A stretch of DNA of 64,000 bases from the NCBI GenBank assembly GCA_918026815.1, contig CAKJVC010000012.1, positions 1,488,001 through 1,552,000 of the forward strand, read 5' to 3'. The translations under genes were made by a program, and so were the position numbers. The stretch comes from Chalara sp. BL73 (Eukaryota; Ascomycota; Leotiomycetes; Helotiales). Shown here piece after piece: positions 35,824-47,358 of this stretch. Below the pieces are notes generated by a model, which searched no databases, had not been told where the DNA came from, and worked only from the letters and a program-made list of their open reading frames with translations. Every line of letters begins with the position of its first letter. The first letter of the stretch is position 1.

Positions 35824-36511
35824 AATTACTATGTTAATAAACATTGTATGAACGTCTCAATAATACCTCTTTTTATTATGTCCCTATTTCATATAGGGTT
35901 CTAGAGGAGTGTATGAATTTATGGCAGTTGATAATGGCTGCTCGGTTTCCAGAATCTTCTAGAATAGTCATGTGCTAAGGGTATTGTCCATCTGACGATG
36001 CACGTAATAGGCAGCGCGACATTTGACTTAGTAAACCAATCCCCAAATGGCTGTCTGGCTGTCAACGCTGTTTTGGCTGTTTGTCTAACAGGGTTTTGCG
36101 AGGAATAAATACAACGGCAAATATCTCAAATACCATACTTGTTTGTATCACTTTGTGATACTTCTTCGTATTGATACTTGCAATTGCTTAAGTCGGTTAC
36201 CCACGGGGCACGTAGCACCGCGATCTCAGGACAGTGCTAGTATGCTCGTTGCAGGTGGTTGACTTGTTCTTGATTCAATCTAAGTTCTGATCTACGTGCA
36301 AAAGCTATAATACGCCCATGCGGTCCGTGCGTCGCGGGGTGTGCTTTTCACTCATACCAACACACCTATTTCCTTATTAAATCAAGAGAGCCTGAGTCTA
36401 TCTAAGAATTTCAATCATCACGCTATTCAAGGTCGCGTGTACTTTGGAACCAGAGATACTATATCGTTCGAAGGTGACATTTAAGTAATGGAATTTATGC
36501 ACATTTTACTT
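35824..36511. other. Intergenic, contains LTR C2
   Basis: This lies between the STAND gene and the aldehyde dehydrogenase 3' end. Apart from LTR C2 (36,140-36,362) it is AT-rich with no gene. Confidence 0.5.
36140..36362 (-). repeat. Solo LTR family C (copy C2), 223 bp
   Basis: Reverse-orientation copy (TGTTTGTATCAC to CTCATACCAACA) with exactly the length of C1 and C3. The flanks ATACT and CACCT do not match, so it is an older insertion or a rearranged one. Confidence 0.8.
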
Positions 36512-38187
36512 TCAACAGACACCAACCCCTGGCTGCAGTTCATCACCAACTCTCAAAAGCACAGTCTTCGTTTCCAGATAATTGTCAATGCTATCATGGA
36601 TTCCCTCTCGTCCTATGCCACTCCCTTTAAATCCTCCAAAGGGCATATCAAATGCACCAGTTGGGCTCGTGCAGTTGATTCCCACAGTGCCAGCCTCCAT
36701 GGACTTGGCAAAGCGCATAGCCCGGTCAACATCTCGGGTATAGACGGAGGCATAGAGCCCGAACTCTGTGGAATTCACCATTTCAATCACCTCATCCTCC
36801 GTATTGAACGCATTGATATTTACAACGGCCCGAACACCTCCTCTTTCATAATCTTCGCGCTTTCTGGGGTATTGGTGAAGATCGTGGGCGATATGAAGTA
36901 CCCCTTCTGATTAGGGGGATCTTCCCCACCAAAGCAGAGATTACCTTCTTTCTTTCCCTGCTCAATGTAACTTTTCACGATTTTGAATTGGACCTCGTCT
37001 GCCTGGGGTCCATGATTGACGTGAGGTTCCGTGGGATCGCCGAACGTCACTGACTGGAACGCCTCTTTGAACAGAGACAAGAAATGGTCCGCGATTGAAG
37101 CATGGATATAGATACGGGAGTTGGCCATACAGACTTGACCACTGTTCCACTGGATACTATGTGCTGTTTCTTTTGCCGCCCTCTCGAGATCCGCATCTGC
37201 AAACACAACTGCCGGGGACTTGCCTCCAAGTTCGAATATGAAGTTCTTCAGGTTGGACTTTGCGGCTGCCTGCTGAATAAGGCGTCCTGTCCGCCCGGAG
37301 CCAGTGAAAGTAATAAGTCTGACGTCCATGTGGTGTGCAAGCGTTGTGCCTGAGATGTTGCCATGGCCAGACAGGACGTTGATGACCCCCGGAGGAAATC
37401 CTGCCATCTGGACAAGCCTCGCCAGCTTTGCTGACTGGAAAAACGATCTGTTAATACCAATTTCAAGATTCAACAGGGATAGGTTCTTACCGTCAGTGGG
37501 GCCTTTTCGCTGCTCTTAATAACCACTGTGTTTCCCGCTGCAATCGCCGGCGCCATCTTATTCACGAAGAAGTAAACCGGGACATTCCAGGGGATGATAA
37601 CAGCAACCACCCCAAATGGTTGTCGTAAAGTCATATTAACGAATCCTGGTGTATTCAAGCTCGTTCGGCCTTGACAGTTCCAGCCAGCGGTAGAAAAATA
37701 CTGAAGCTTCCGAGCTGCAGCCTTCGCATCCCAGTATCCGGAGACGGGGCGTCCCATAGAGATGGCCTCTAAGTAAGCCAGCTCTTCCTCGGACTCGAGG
37801 ATTAATTCGGCGAGTCTCAGCAGGAGCAATCCTCTGTCATTAGGCGAAGTAACAGACCACGCCGGAAAAGCTGCCTTAGCGGCCGCAACTGCGCTGTTCG
37901 TATCTTCAACAGTTGCCTCGGGAACTAATAGCGACGCATATTAATCCCACCTTGATTCCTTGATCATTTCAATAGACCCTGGGCCTGCTTACCCATCGCA
38001 ACTGTTTCAAACGTCGTAGGTGATTTCAGCGCAAAAGTTCCTGAATCGGACGCAGGTCGAAACTGGGGCACAGTATCAGTCGTAAAGCCAGGTTACATCT
38101 CAATCAAGACCTGTCAATCTATTTAATACTGACCTCGCCATTAATGAAGAGCTGTGCTTCATGTTGTGTTGGAGCAGAAGAAGCCAT
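36512..38187 (-). pseudogene. NAD(P)-dependent aldehyde dehydrogenase with a single frameshift
   Basis: It would oxidise an aldehyde to the acid. The start M-A-S-S-A-P-T-Q-H-E is at 38187. Four exons follow, with introns near 38.1 kb (GTCAGT...CCCAG), 37.97 kb (GTAAGC...TTAG) and 37.47 kb (GTAAGA...CCAG). The family motifs are intact: P-W-N-V-P, G-S-G-R-T-G, F-E-L-G-G-K-S-P (general base Glu) and N-S-G-Q-V-C (catalytic Cys), then the E-E-V-F-G-P box. At 36,822-36,832 one base is missing: G-P then stop, while the +1 frame continues N-I-N-A-F-N-T-E-D-E-V-I-E-M-V-N-S to the normal C terminus at 36512. All else is intact, so this is a recent lesion or a sequencing error. It resembles fungal salicylaldehyde or vanillin-type dehydrogenases; the substrate is inferred only from the neighbours. 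Confidence 0.85.
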
Positions 38188-39292
38188 GGCGTCCTATAAT
38201 TTATTTAGAAACAATTTTTTACGGATTCGAGGTCACCCATACCAAGTGTCTATTGTTGAAGATGTGGCAGGTTGAAAATTATCGACTGTTACTTGAAAAG
38301 TTACTCTGTACAAGTTACCGTATGTGTGTTCAGGTTTCAATCTCAGAAGGAGAGTGTGGAAGAATTTCGCTTTGTATCTGCCCAGCGGTGCACATGTTTC
38401 TCCACAGCCCGATACTGTTATCTCCCCGGCATGGGAGCTGGTGGCGACGGAAACAAGCCGTGGGCGGTTATCTCAGCACGCTCAGACCCTCTTTTACGAG
38501 ATTACGTTAAATAAATTTAACTAGCCCCACAAAACCTTTGTGAGCCAATGAGGATCGCCAGATCCTCATTTCTCGTAGAGAGAGTCTGAGGTCAAATGGG
38601 GATGATTTTAGTGTAACGATTTTTAGTTTGTTAGTACATAAATTAGTTGTTTTCAACGCTGTAGTTGTCCTATTCAACAACACATATTGTGGCGGGGAAC
38701 ATGCTGAAGAGCAAGAACAGCAACAGGATCTAGCACAAAACTTATAGGCGTGATAGCGGTGGCTGTAGCATACTGGGGAGAGCACCGGTGAGCCTAAGCT
38801 CTATATAATAGATAAACGTCAATAGCTTATAGGATATAATATATAGAAGAGTAGAATCAGTTGTATTGATATAGCGTTCTAAGTGTTGTTGTTGATAATT
38901 GATGATTGTTGGTTCTTGTTGATCCCCAGCACTGAAAGCATCCCTTATATGCACCCTTCGATCCGAGGTCACATGACTAGCAACCCACACTTCATCACGT
39001 GACAACTGCAAAGAAAAAGGAATCAATCCCCACCACAATATTAGTACTTTTAAATAGCACATATTGTAGCTTGTATATTAAATTATTAATATGATCCGGC
39101 AATTTAATGAAATATTGTGTAGTTGTATTGTTATTCAAGTTTTCGTACGTAGTATTATGTGTACTTTAATTGGTCAATTAAGCTGATTAAGCAGAAATTT
39201 TCATAAAGTTTACACAAATATTCATAAACTTTCACAAATGTTTACTAAGCACAATGACTAATCAAAAAACTTTTCATAAAGTTTGCACAAAC
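38188..39292. other. Intergenic, no gene
   Basis: This is the AT-rich upstream flank of the aldehyde dehydrogenase. Short direct repeats of TTTCATAAAGTTT and TTTCATAAACTTT type occur at 39,198-39,290, just before LTR A4. I see no coding sequence. Confidence 0.45.
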
Positions 39293-39580
39293 TGTCACGG
39301 CCCTGGCCCTATCTCGAGCTTGGCGCCAAGCACTGCAGAGCTCGGTAGAGCTTGGCCCCTGTTACCACAGGGCTCGGCACCTCAGAGCTTGGCAACCAAC
39401 GCTACAGGGCTCGCTTACGCTGGCCCCTGGCCAGCATCCTGTATATAAAGCACTGCTCTCCTTCCCTTCTTCTGCCTGTAGTTTGTTCTCTTAGTTATAA
39501 CAATTGATAGTTGTTCATACCTTTGCATCCTTCTACCTAGATCCACGGATCGAGATCCCTGTGCAGCTTGAGTTGTTACA
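39293..39580 (+). repeat. Solo LTR family A (copy A4)
   Basis: The complete copy runs from TGTCACGGCCCTGG to GAGTTGTTACA, 288 bp, close in sequence to A3. No target duplication is recognised (CAAAC versus GGCGG). Confidence 0.8.
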
Positions 39581-39792
39581 GGCGGAAGCTTTTTTGCATC
39601 TGGTCATGTGACCGGGGAGATAAGCAATTGAGGGACTGATCTTTCAACAGGATATGATTGCTACAGTCCGTGGACAACGAGATGTAATTTTATTTAACCT
39701 AGCAAATATCTTCTTCGATTATCATGCGGAGCGAATGCTTGATATCACAGAATAATTTGTGGCGGCTTTCTACTATCATACCCTTATAAAAA

Positions 39793-41242
39793 ATGTTTCA
39801 AATTGCTATCATAGGAGGCGGTATCGGGGGCCTCTTTGCCGCCCTGTCAATTCACCACCACTGCCACTTACAGAACGTCCAAATCGACATCTATGAGCAA
39901 GCACCTGAGTACACAGAAATAGGGGCTGGCGTGGGAATAGGGCCCAATGCCGCCACACTGATTGGAAAGTTAGGCTTAATGGAGGAGACACTAAAGATAG
40001 CAGGCAAAAAGGGAAGCGTGTGGCTTTCATTTCGCCGATATGACACTGGATCAGAGGTGCATACTGTGATGGCTCCCACTGAAGGTAATATCACGCAATT
40101 GCCGATGCACCGGGCAGAATTTTTAGAAATTCTGATCCAGGCGGTTAAACGTCGGGGAGCGGCGACTCTGCACACGAAGAAGCGCTGCGAGGCACTTGAG
40201 GTGCCTCTTCCAATGTCCATAATTGTCAATAGCTGAACATAGTGAAGGACCGAGGTGACACCATGCTGGTGACCTTCGAGGATGGAACCACGACACATGC
40301 CAACCTGGTGATTGGGGCAGACGGCATTCATTCGGTCGTTCGCTCACATTATGTGGTATTTCCTTCAGCATATCGGCTAGCGATGTAACCTCACTAACTC
40401 TCACGGCAGCATGATACTGCGCAGTATGGCGGAATGGTGGTCTATCGTGGCCTTTGTGACATTGCAAAAATCGAAGATCAGTGGACACTACCCACATTTT
40501 CTACCTTATTTATGGCCCCGGGAAAGCACTTTCTCACTTTTCCCATCAGCAACAACAAGACTCTTAATGTCGTTGCGTTCGTTTCGACCCCGTGGGAACA
40601 GCTGGGGGAGTCCAAGGAGAGCTGGACGCTGGCAGGCGACAAAAGTGTTGTCGAGGAAGAATTTAGGGACTTTGCACCCGTGGTTCAGGCGACTATTAAA
40701 AATATGAACACGCATCCATTGAAATGGATTTTATTTGACCGAGAATCCTCGCCGGAATGGATCTTTTCCGGTGGTAAAGTGGCACTGCTCGGCGATGCGG
40801 CCCATGCAATGTGTCCGCATCAAGGTTAGTACAGCTTTAGTGTCATATGCCCTCTCTTATATCCATGCCCTGCTAAATTTTATTCTCTATAGCAGGGGCA
40901 GGAGGCGGTCAGGCTCTCGAGGATGGCAATGTGCTTGGACGTGCTCTGCAAGAGTACTTTCAAGCTTTGGGAACGCCTCACCAGCACAGCACACAGGATT
41001 GTCTGTCACTTTATCACTCGATTCGGTGTGCACGCTCTGAGAAAGTACAAGTAACGTCTCGGGAAGCAGGAGATTTGTATGAGATGAAGATAGACGAGGT
41101 AGCTGGCCTTAGCTACGAGGACTGCCTACCAATTGTGAAGGCAATGTTGATGGATCGCATGAAATGGATCTGGACCGAAGATATTGATGAGGTATACGAA
41201 AAAGCCCGATCTGAATGGCTGCGTCCATCTGCGACATTATGA
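39793..41242 (+). CDS. FAD-dependent monooxygenase, salicylate-hydroxylase-like
   Basis: A class A flavoprotein monooxygenase (NAD(P)H plus O2, aromatic hydroxylation). The start M-F-Q-I-A-I-I-G-G-G-I-G-G-L holds the FAD-binding G-x-G-x-x-G. The R-x-x-F region follows (L-P-M-H-R-A-E-F), then the D-G motif V-I-G-A-D-G-I-H-S-V-V-R and the ribityl-binding G-D-A-A-H-A-M-C-P-H-Q-G-A-G-x-G-G-G-Q-A-L-E-D. Three introns: one beginning GTGCCTCTT (about 40,200-40,234) with the acceptor at CAATAG, one at about 40,355-40,410, and one at 40,826-40,893. Splicing restores all motifs; TGA is at 41240-41242. The frame is intact. It sits in a run with an aldehyde dehydrogenase, a zinc-cluster regulator and an alcohol dehydrogenase. 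Other aromatic-acid or phenol monooxygenases remain possible. Confidence 0.87.
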
Positions 41243-42305
41243 GTTTTGTAGTTGCCGGGAGAGTCGTATCGAAATACATTTTTTGAAATATACTTCAGAA
41301 TAGTCATGTTTCTTTGCCGCTTTCTTATCCTTATATTAACTGTTGGAATGAATGTACATAGCTTCACACATTCCATCGGATCACGGGAATTGTAGGTCTT
41401 CTACCACTTTATAACTACCTAACAATAGGCCGTAGCTTAGAAGAATCAACCATCGAATACCAGAACCACTCCAGCAAGAGCGTAGTCACAGCTACTACGC
41501 CTTTTGCTACGTGGTAGGTATTCCGACAAAACCTAAACTGCTCCAAATCGTGTTCAGAAGAGCCATGACCATTAACAAAGAGAGATTACACATCCTGAAG
41601 CGCCGTATCATGAAATCAAGGGCCGAAGTTGTAGCAACGTCAGCATATGTACCAGCTGTTTTGAGTTTAAGAACATATTGCAGATCTTTCTGGCGTCGAT
41701 TCAAGAGTTGGACCTAACTCAGGTACCTGAAATCTTTAAAGTCCCCTGTCTGCAAATAACTGAATAATACTTTTGTTACTTTTTTCATATACTTTCAGCT
41801 GCACTTTTCCGTTCTGGTTCAGAACAGTATTCGCCTGCACGAACTTCTACCCCCGCTTTGGTCTCGACGCTACAATTCGTCTCCAGGCTTCGTACTCGCT
41901 ATGCACGACACTAAGATTGATACAGTGGGATGCATGGCAGTCCCATCAACGTGATATTCTCGCCTCTCAGGATCATGGCGATATAACAGGAGGAAAGTGC
42001 GATCTAGGAGATTGCCCATTGACTGGGGCTACCAGTTATTAAATTAACATCCTACGGTGTGCGACATCCTGCCGTACCCTAACTTTTAACCCCGCGGAGT
42101 TAAGAAATTCCGGATGCTGGCGAACCCGGCAGGTAGAGCTACCCAATTAAATCGGCTCTTTCTTGATTCCGCTTTGCCTAAGCGATTGCCCCACCGCGAT
42201 CGACTATGTTGCCGATAAATGCGAGAATCTCTTCATCCATGCATGTCCAATCTACATACATCTCAACCTATGCAGTAACGGAACGCGCTTGCACATCTCC
42301 AAGTC
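41243..42305. other. Intergenic with copia-like LTR G
   Basis: It holds LTR G (41,341-41,528) and otherwise no gene; an open frame at 41,773-42,042 has no motif. The region just before 42,306 should contain the regulator's promoter. Confidence 0.45.
41341..41528 (+). repeat. Candidate copia-like solo LTR (family G), 188 bp
   Basis: It starts TGTTGGAATGAATG and ends GGTATTCCGACA; the ends form an imperfect inverted repeat. A 5' fragment lies at 57,806-57,894 and a 3' fragment at 47,441-47,518. No target duplication is found. Confidence 0.6.
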
Positions 42306-44439
42306 ATGGTTGGAGACGAAGGGAGTTCTTCCAAAAGGCGTCGCAACCGAGTCCCCACCTCATGTTATAATTGCCGAACCCTAAAGACCAAATGTGATGG
42401 CGTCCGACCAGTGTGTTCGACATGCTCTTATAGCCGGCGGCGCTGCGTGTTTTCTCAGCAAGGCATATCTGCAACTAGCAAGGTGATGGTCGATGAGGAG
42501 TTAGGAACCCACCTCATCGCAGGAGTAGATTGATGGAGACTAACGCACTTAACTTGCAGCTACTTACGCGGATTGGAGAAACGACTTGAAGAGCTTCAGA
42601 ACGCTAACTCTACTGCCGGTCCTGGTAGAACAGCAACTGCAGTGGCTCCTCGTGGTCTCGTTCCTTGTCAAGATCAGCGAACGTCAGCCTCTGTGTGTCC
42701 CGCGCCCTCGCCGGCGGCCTTATCACATGAAACGACCTCGTCATCGGTGGTCGTCGACGCTAACGTATCCATCGGAGGAGTTTCGTTTACTCAATTAGTC
42801 TTAAATAGCCTTCTTGGTGACGGAATGTGGAAGCACAGCCAATCATGGCTAATAGTGAGGTCCGGGCCAAACAGTCACTACTGACACACGAAGATCTGTA
42901 TACGGTGCCGGAAAATGCTGCAGAGCTCCTTGATCAGTATTTCACCTGTCGCAACACCCTCATACCGTTGTTTCATGCCCCCAGTGCTCGCCCAATATTC
43001 GATGCAGCACTGCGTTGCCCGTCAAAAGAAAGGCATCACTATCGGCCCACATTTGTTCTCCTAAATATGATTTTTGCACTTTGTACCTCGCACTGGCTGA
43101 TCGATCTCGATTCCAATCCTCGTGCGGCGCGAAGGTATTACGATATTGCCATGGCGCTCTTGCAACCTACCCTCCTGCGCGATTGGACTCTTGAGCACGT
43201 CCAATCACTGCTGCTGGGTGCTAGATATCTCCAGTGCACCAGCTGTGGCGATGAATGCTGGAATGTCCTCGGGCTGGCAATCCGAATTGCCTATGGTCTC
43301 CGTTTGCATCAAGATCCACCCAAGACAGATCCGCCTCCGCTACGGGAAACGAAGCGCAGAGTCTGGTACGCCGCCTACACCCTTGAAATGCACTGGAGCA
43401 TGGTCTATCAGCGTCCGCCAGCCATAAGGTCGTCGGATTTCTTCGTTTGTCTGCCTGAAGATCTGGACGATGATTGCATTCAGAGGGACCGGGTACTATA
43501 CCCGATGCCTAGAGGGCCATCCTTCATGTCATTTTTTATCGAAATGCTCAAACTGTACCGTATAGTTGAAAAGGTCCTGACCCAACTATCCGAAAAGAAA
43601 ATAACTAGTCAAAAAACCGCAGAAGTTGTCATGGCTCTGGATGATGACTACCAAAAATGGTTCCGAGACCGGCCAGCGCATCTCATTCTCGACTATAGCG
43701 ACGCAAAGGAGCCGCCCTGGATTCTGGCTCTGCGGGGCAACATGGTCCGCATCTTGATTCATCGACAATCGTTAAGGGTGTCCTTGCACAGATTACGAGA
43801 GTCTGATCAGATTGAAACCCCCATGATCAATCATGTTCTGCAGTTTAGCAAAGAAACTTGTGTAGCCGCAGCGATCGAATCAATCGATATCGTTGCACTG
43901 AGACACGCGCAGACTAAGAAGACCATGGGCCTCAACTTCTTCAACGTTTATTATTGTATGTGGGGCCTAATACCGTGACTTATAACACTTTCTGACAAAC
44001 TGACATAGTATTCAATGCAGTGATCGTCCTGGTTTCCTATGTTGTGGATCCTGCCCACTCCCATGACCGATCCGCACTGGAAAACGTAGGCAAGGCACTT
44101 CATATGATAAAGTCTATGTCGAGTAATCACTGCTTCGCGCAATGGGCATATTCTTTTCTCCAGAAACTGCTCGGGTACATGCATCAGTCACTAGGATCTC
44201 AGAAACAGAATTCAGAAAACGCAACACTTCCTAGCAGCATCCCGCCCGCCCAGGCAACGACAGCACGGCAAACAGCAACAGCCGGTGGCTCGGAAGGGCT
44301 TCATGACCTGCATGCGATTTTCGGTTTCGCACAGGATCTCACCATGGATCTGGAAACACAGCTAGGAAATTACGAGCCCGAGGGCTTTTCGGGATTATGG
44401 TGGACATTTGATGACGGAGACACCATTAATGGGCTCTAA
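42306..44439 (+). CDS. Zn2Cys6 transcription factor with fungal_trans domain
   Basis: The N terminus has P-T-S-C-Y-N-C-R-T-L-K-T-K-C-D-G-V-R-P-V-C-S-T-C-S-Y-S-R-R-R-C, a complete Zn2Cys6 finger (C-x2-C-x6-C-x6-C-x2-C-x6-C). A coiled coil (Y-L-R-G-L-E-K-R-L-E-E-L) follows, and from 42.9 kb a fungal_trans middle-homology region (W-T-L-E-H-V-Q-S-L-L-L-G-A-R-Y-L; E-T-K-R-R-V-W-Y-A-A-Y). The last intron is near 43,957-44,020; the protein ends D-D-G-D-T-I-N-G-L. Two joins are awkward. The finger-to-coil join needs a weak donor GTTAGG (intron 42,500-42,559). Near 42,850 the frame moves by one base, with no convincing intron, between L-L-G-D-G-M-W-K and S-L-L-T-H-E-D-L-Y. It may be a real frameshift or an unseen splice. 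It lies between the monooxygenase and the alcohol dehydrogenase, so it is the likely cluster regulator. Confidence 0.78.
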
Positions 44440-44873
44440 CAAGGGTACGAGCGATAAATTTGTAAATATATAGTTTTGGTACTTCCATATAGAATCTTAT
44501 CATTGTAGCCTGAGTCTAATGGCCCACAGAGTCCCGTATATCTCCTTGGACTAGGTTAGTAAATAACTCGTCAGGGATTTCCGGCGTAGCAAGCCGTACA
44601 TCTACCAGATGGGCACGTCAAAGGCCCCTCGCATCTAAGAAATCTCGCCATTCTATGCATTCGGTTGTATATTTTCTACGTTCGATTCTAATCGTATACT
44701 CGCTTAAAAAATCTACTGGATATTGCTTTTCTAGCAGCTCACTGTGACCGCGCTTGTGGATCCCTAGTTTCTCAGGGAAATACTCTAAGATTATGATACC
44801 ATAGACCCAAGTAATGCTAAATATACGGTTATAGCAATCATGCGGCCAAAATGTTCTTCCCACTGCGAGCATT

Positions 44874-46332
44874 CTACCACAAAATGATGGGCTTCACGGT
44901 TTTTCCGTTTCTCATATCTTCCACAGCTATGGTAATCTCCTCAGGCTGTCAAATAGTAAGCCATTTGTCTTGATTTGTTCCTGGCTACTTACTCTGTAAA
45001 ATCGTGCCAGTTTCTCGATAGGGAATTCACCATTTCGATGCCATTCAATCATTTTCAAAATGTACTTTTACTCAAATCAGTACACAAGAATGTAATTAAC
45101 AAGATCAGAGCCTACCTGGGACGGAATTACATCGCCTTGCACACTACCAACGAGGGTTTTCCCTGACTATCTCTCATCGCATCAGAGTGGGACATCTATA
45201 AGGATGGGATCTCGCGTACGAGCTTAAACTTAGTTATATCAATATCAATGGAATCCTTCGACATTCCCAGTAAGATCATTCTTCCCAGGATGCTAGTCAT
45301 ATCCAGGGCTTGATGAATTATTGAGAGGACCCCCGTGGTGTCAATACTGAGAGACGATCCCAGTCCATCCGTTGCGTGGCGAACGGCATCTGCCAGGGTG
45401 CAGGTAATTGTGCTAGTGTCAATCAGATGTGTCGCACCTAGCTCTTTAGCTAGGGAAAGTCTAGCTTGGATTCGGTCGATGGCAATAATCTTTTGGCAGC
45501 CAATAATCTTAGCGGCCTAGTTCCAGGAACACAGTGAGCAAAATATCCCGACGGTTGGTATGAACGGGCTAAACACCTACCATTACAGCAGCGAGACCAA
45601 CCCCTCCAAGGCCAACGATGGCAACCGAATCACTAGGTTGTGCTTTACCGAGGCTCGAAACGGTGCCAGCTCCAGTCTGGAACCCGCAGCCCAACGGAGC
45701 GAATAATTGTAGGTCATTCCGAGTTTGTACAATGCCAGCTAGGCTGACAATGCAGCTTGCGTTCACCACGGCTAGACTTCCGAGGCTTGACTGACCGAAG
45801 AAGCCTCCGACCACCGGGACGATCGCATCTTGTTCAATTCCAACTTCTCCACGGTAGGTATCGCAACCGGGATGCGCAAAATTCAGCTTATAAGCCGAAT
45901 GACAATATGAGGGGTGTCCGGAGCGACAACTCGGGCATTCGTTGCAAAAGGCAATTGACAGTAGAATGGGGTCACCCTCTCGCAATTTCGTAGGCGACTG
46001 AAGGACTTTTGAGCCTATCTTTCTCAAGTAACCCGCACCTGAAGATCTGTCAGTTGGGCCTTCATATGGCTCGTCACCTTTGGGGCCTTATGCCCAAAAA
46101 TACCTTCATGGCCCAAGACTCTGGGATAGATCGAGTCGTGCCGCGATGCCACCGCAAGGTCTGTGTGGCAGAGTCCGGTAGCCACAATCTGGACCAGGCA
46201 TTCATCCTCACGAATATCGCGAATCGAGAGATCCTGAACTCTGAAATCCGGCTGGCCATGGGCCGCAGGTTTGTAAGATACAATTGCCTGGCAAGCTAGA
46301 GACATATCGATAAATTGAGTGCAGTCTGCCAA
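44874..46332 (-). CDS. Zinc-dependent (aryl-)alcohol dehydrogenase
   Basis: Medium-chain dehydrogenase oxidising an alcohol to the aldehyde with NAD(P)+. The start at 46332 reads M-A-D-C-T-Q-F. Catalytic zinc ligands are seen as T-G-L-C-H-T-D and L-G-H-E-G-A-G; the structural zinc site is C-N-E-C-P-S-C-R-S-G-H-P-S-Y-C. The Rossmann motif is G-L-G-G-V-G-L-A-A-V-M. Introns: GTATTT...TTCAG after G-H-E, GTAGGT...ACTAG after A-A-V-M, GTACGC...GATAG, GTAGGC...AAAAG, and GTAAGT...GACAG before the last exon, which ends K-P-I-I-L-W at 44874. Splicing these gives one uninterrupted reading frame. It resembles fungal aryl-alcohol dehydrogenases. With the aldehyde dehydrogenase and monooxygenase it fits an alcohol to aldehyde to acid to phenol route. 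Confidence 0.85.
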
Positions 46333-46914
46333 ATTCCTCCACGAAGATACCTTCAGAACTGATCGGCTCTAAAGCCCAAGATAAATGATGATAAGCTGAG
46401 ATCTTGGATCAGGAACGGTATGCCCCCATTACACTATGCCGGAGGAAGATGTGGGACCTAGGTGCAGGCTTAACTCCCCGGCTGATTGACTTTTTCGGCG
46501 TTGCGGAAAATTTCCGCTCTCCGCATCTCAAAATCGCCCGTCTCGAAGGCCTTTGCTAAGCATGGAGTGTGGTAACGCAAAAACAGTGTCACGGGTAATC
46601 TTTTGATATGCATAAGCTTCCCTGGCTGCCGCATCCAAAACAAATCAGACACATCAAAACCTAGCACACGGATGCCATGTCGAGGCCCGTTTCATACAGG
46701 TATATGGACGGGTCCAGGGGAACAGCTTATAGGAAGACTAGAGAACAGATAAGTAGATCAAACTTTTGGCTCTGCTGTAGATTCTATTTTGTAGAGGTCG
46801 AGCTCGAGGATTTGATATCATGACCACATTATCATCCTTTATACACCCCTTTTCTTTCGCAGCGTCTGTAACGGTAGCAATAGGAATAGGTTTTATTCTT
46901 TATTCCGCTACACA
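46333..46914. other. Upstream flank of the alcohol dehydrogenase, no gene
   Basis: A minus-strand frame at 46,470-46,667 is open but has no motif. Nothing else is seen. Confidence 0.4.
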
Positions 46915-47010
46915 TAGATCACGCTTGGCCCTGTTACTCCAGGGCCCGACATCCCAGAGCTTGGCGACCGACGCTACAAGGCTCGCTTACACTGGCCCCT
47001 GGCCAGTGTA
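46915..47010 (+). repeat. Fragment of LTR family A
   Basis: CTTGGCGACCGACGCTACAA and GGCCCCTGGCCAGTGTAA match the middle of family A, but both ends are missing. It is joined directly to a degenerate family B copy. Confidence 0.65.
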
Positions 47011-47358
47011 AAGGTTAGGGTTAGAGATGGCTATCATGACAGACTAACAGCCAGCCGAAGGCTTTTCAGCTGTAGTACTTTCAGGGCTGCAAGTGGCACG
47101 CTCCGCCCATGGCCAGCCACAGGCTCACAGCTAAGCAGCCACAAGGCCACGTCTACAATAACCACAGGCATACAGCTACAGCACAGTTAAAAGATATAAG
47201 TAACAGCTAGAGCTCTCTGATGAAAGCAAGCTTGAGTTTCCCTGCTAGACTGGCAAGCATACTTTTGATATCAATACATCACTGTTTCTATTAGATCGCA
47301 GTCATGTGTGCATACCTGTTATATTTGCAATCCCTCCTGCTGCCCCCTATTTGTTACA
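47011..47358 (+). repeat. Degenerate LTR family B (copy B3)
   Basis: It shows the AGATATAAGTAACAGCTAG block, AAGCAAGCTTGAGTTTCC, and the terminal CCTATTTGTTACA ending at 47,358. The minisatellite is short here. Confidence 0.65.

Noticed and set aside
36488..36910. Plus-strand 140-codon frame at the aldehyde dehydrogenase 3' end
   Set aside because: Antisense to conserved aldehyde dehydrogenase motifs.
42827..43978. The 383-codon frame as a separate gene from the zinc-finger exon
   Set aside because: Its content is the normal continuation (fungal_trans) of the upstream finger and coiled coil, so one gene with an awkward join is more likely.
47019..47032. GGTTAGGGTTAG as a telomere relic (also near 25,622)
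   Set aside because: Only two units, inside or beside LTR sequence; no run long enough to call telomeric.
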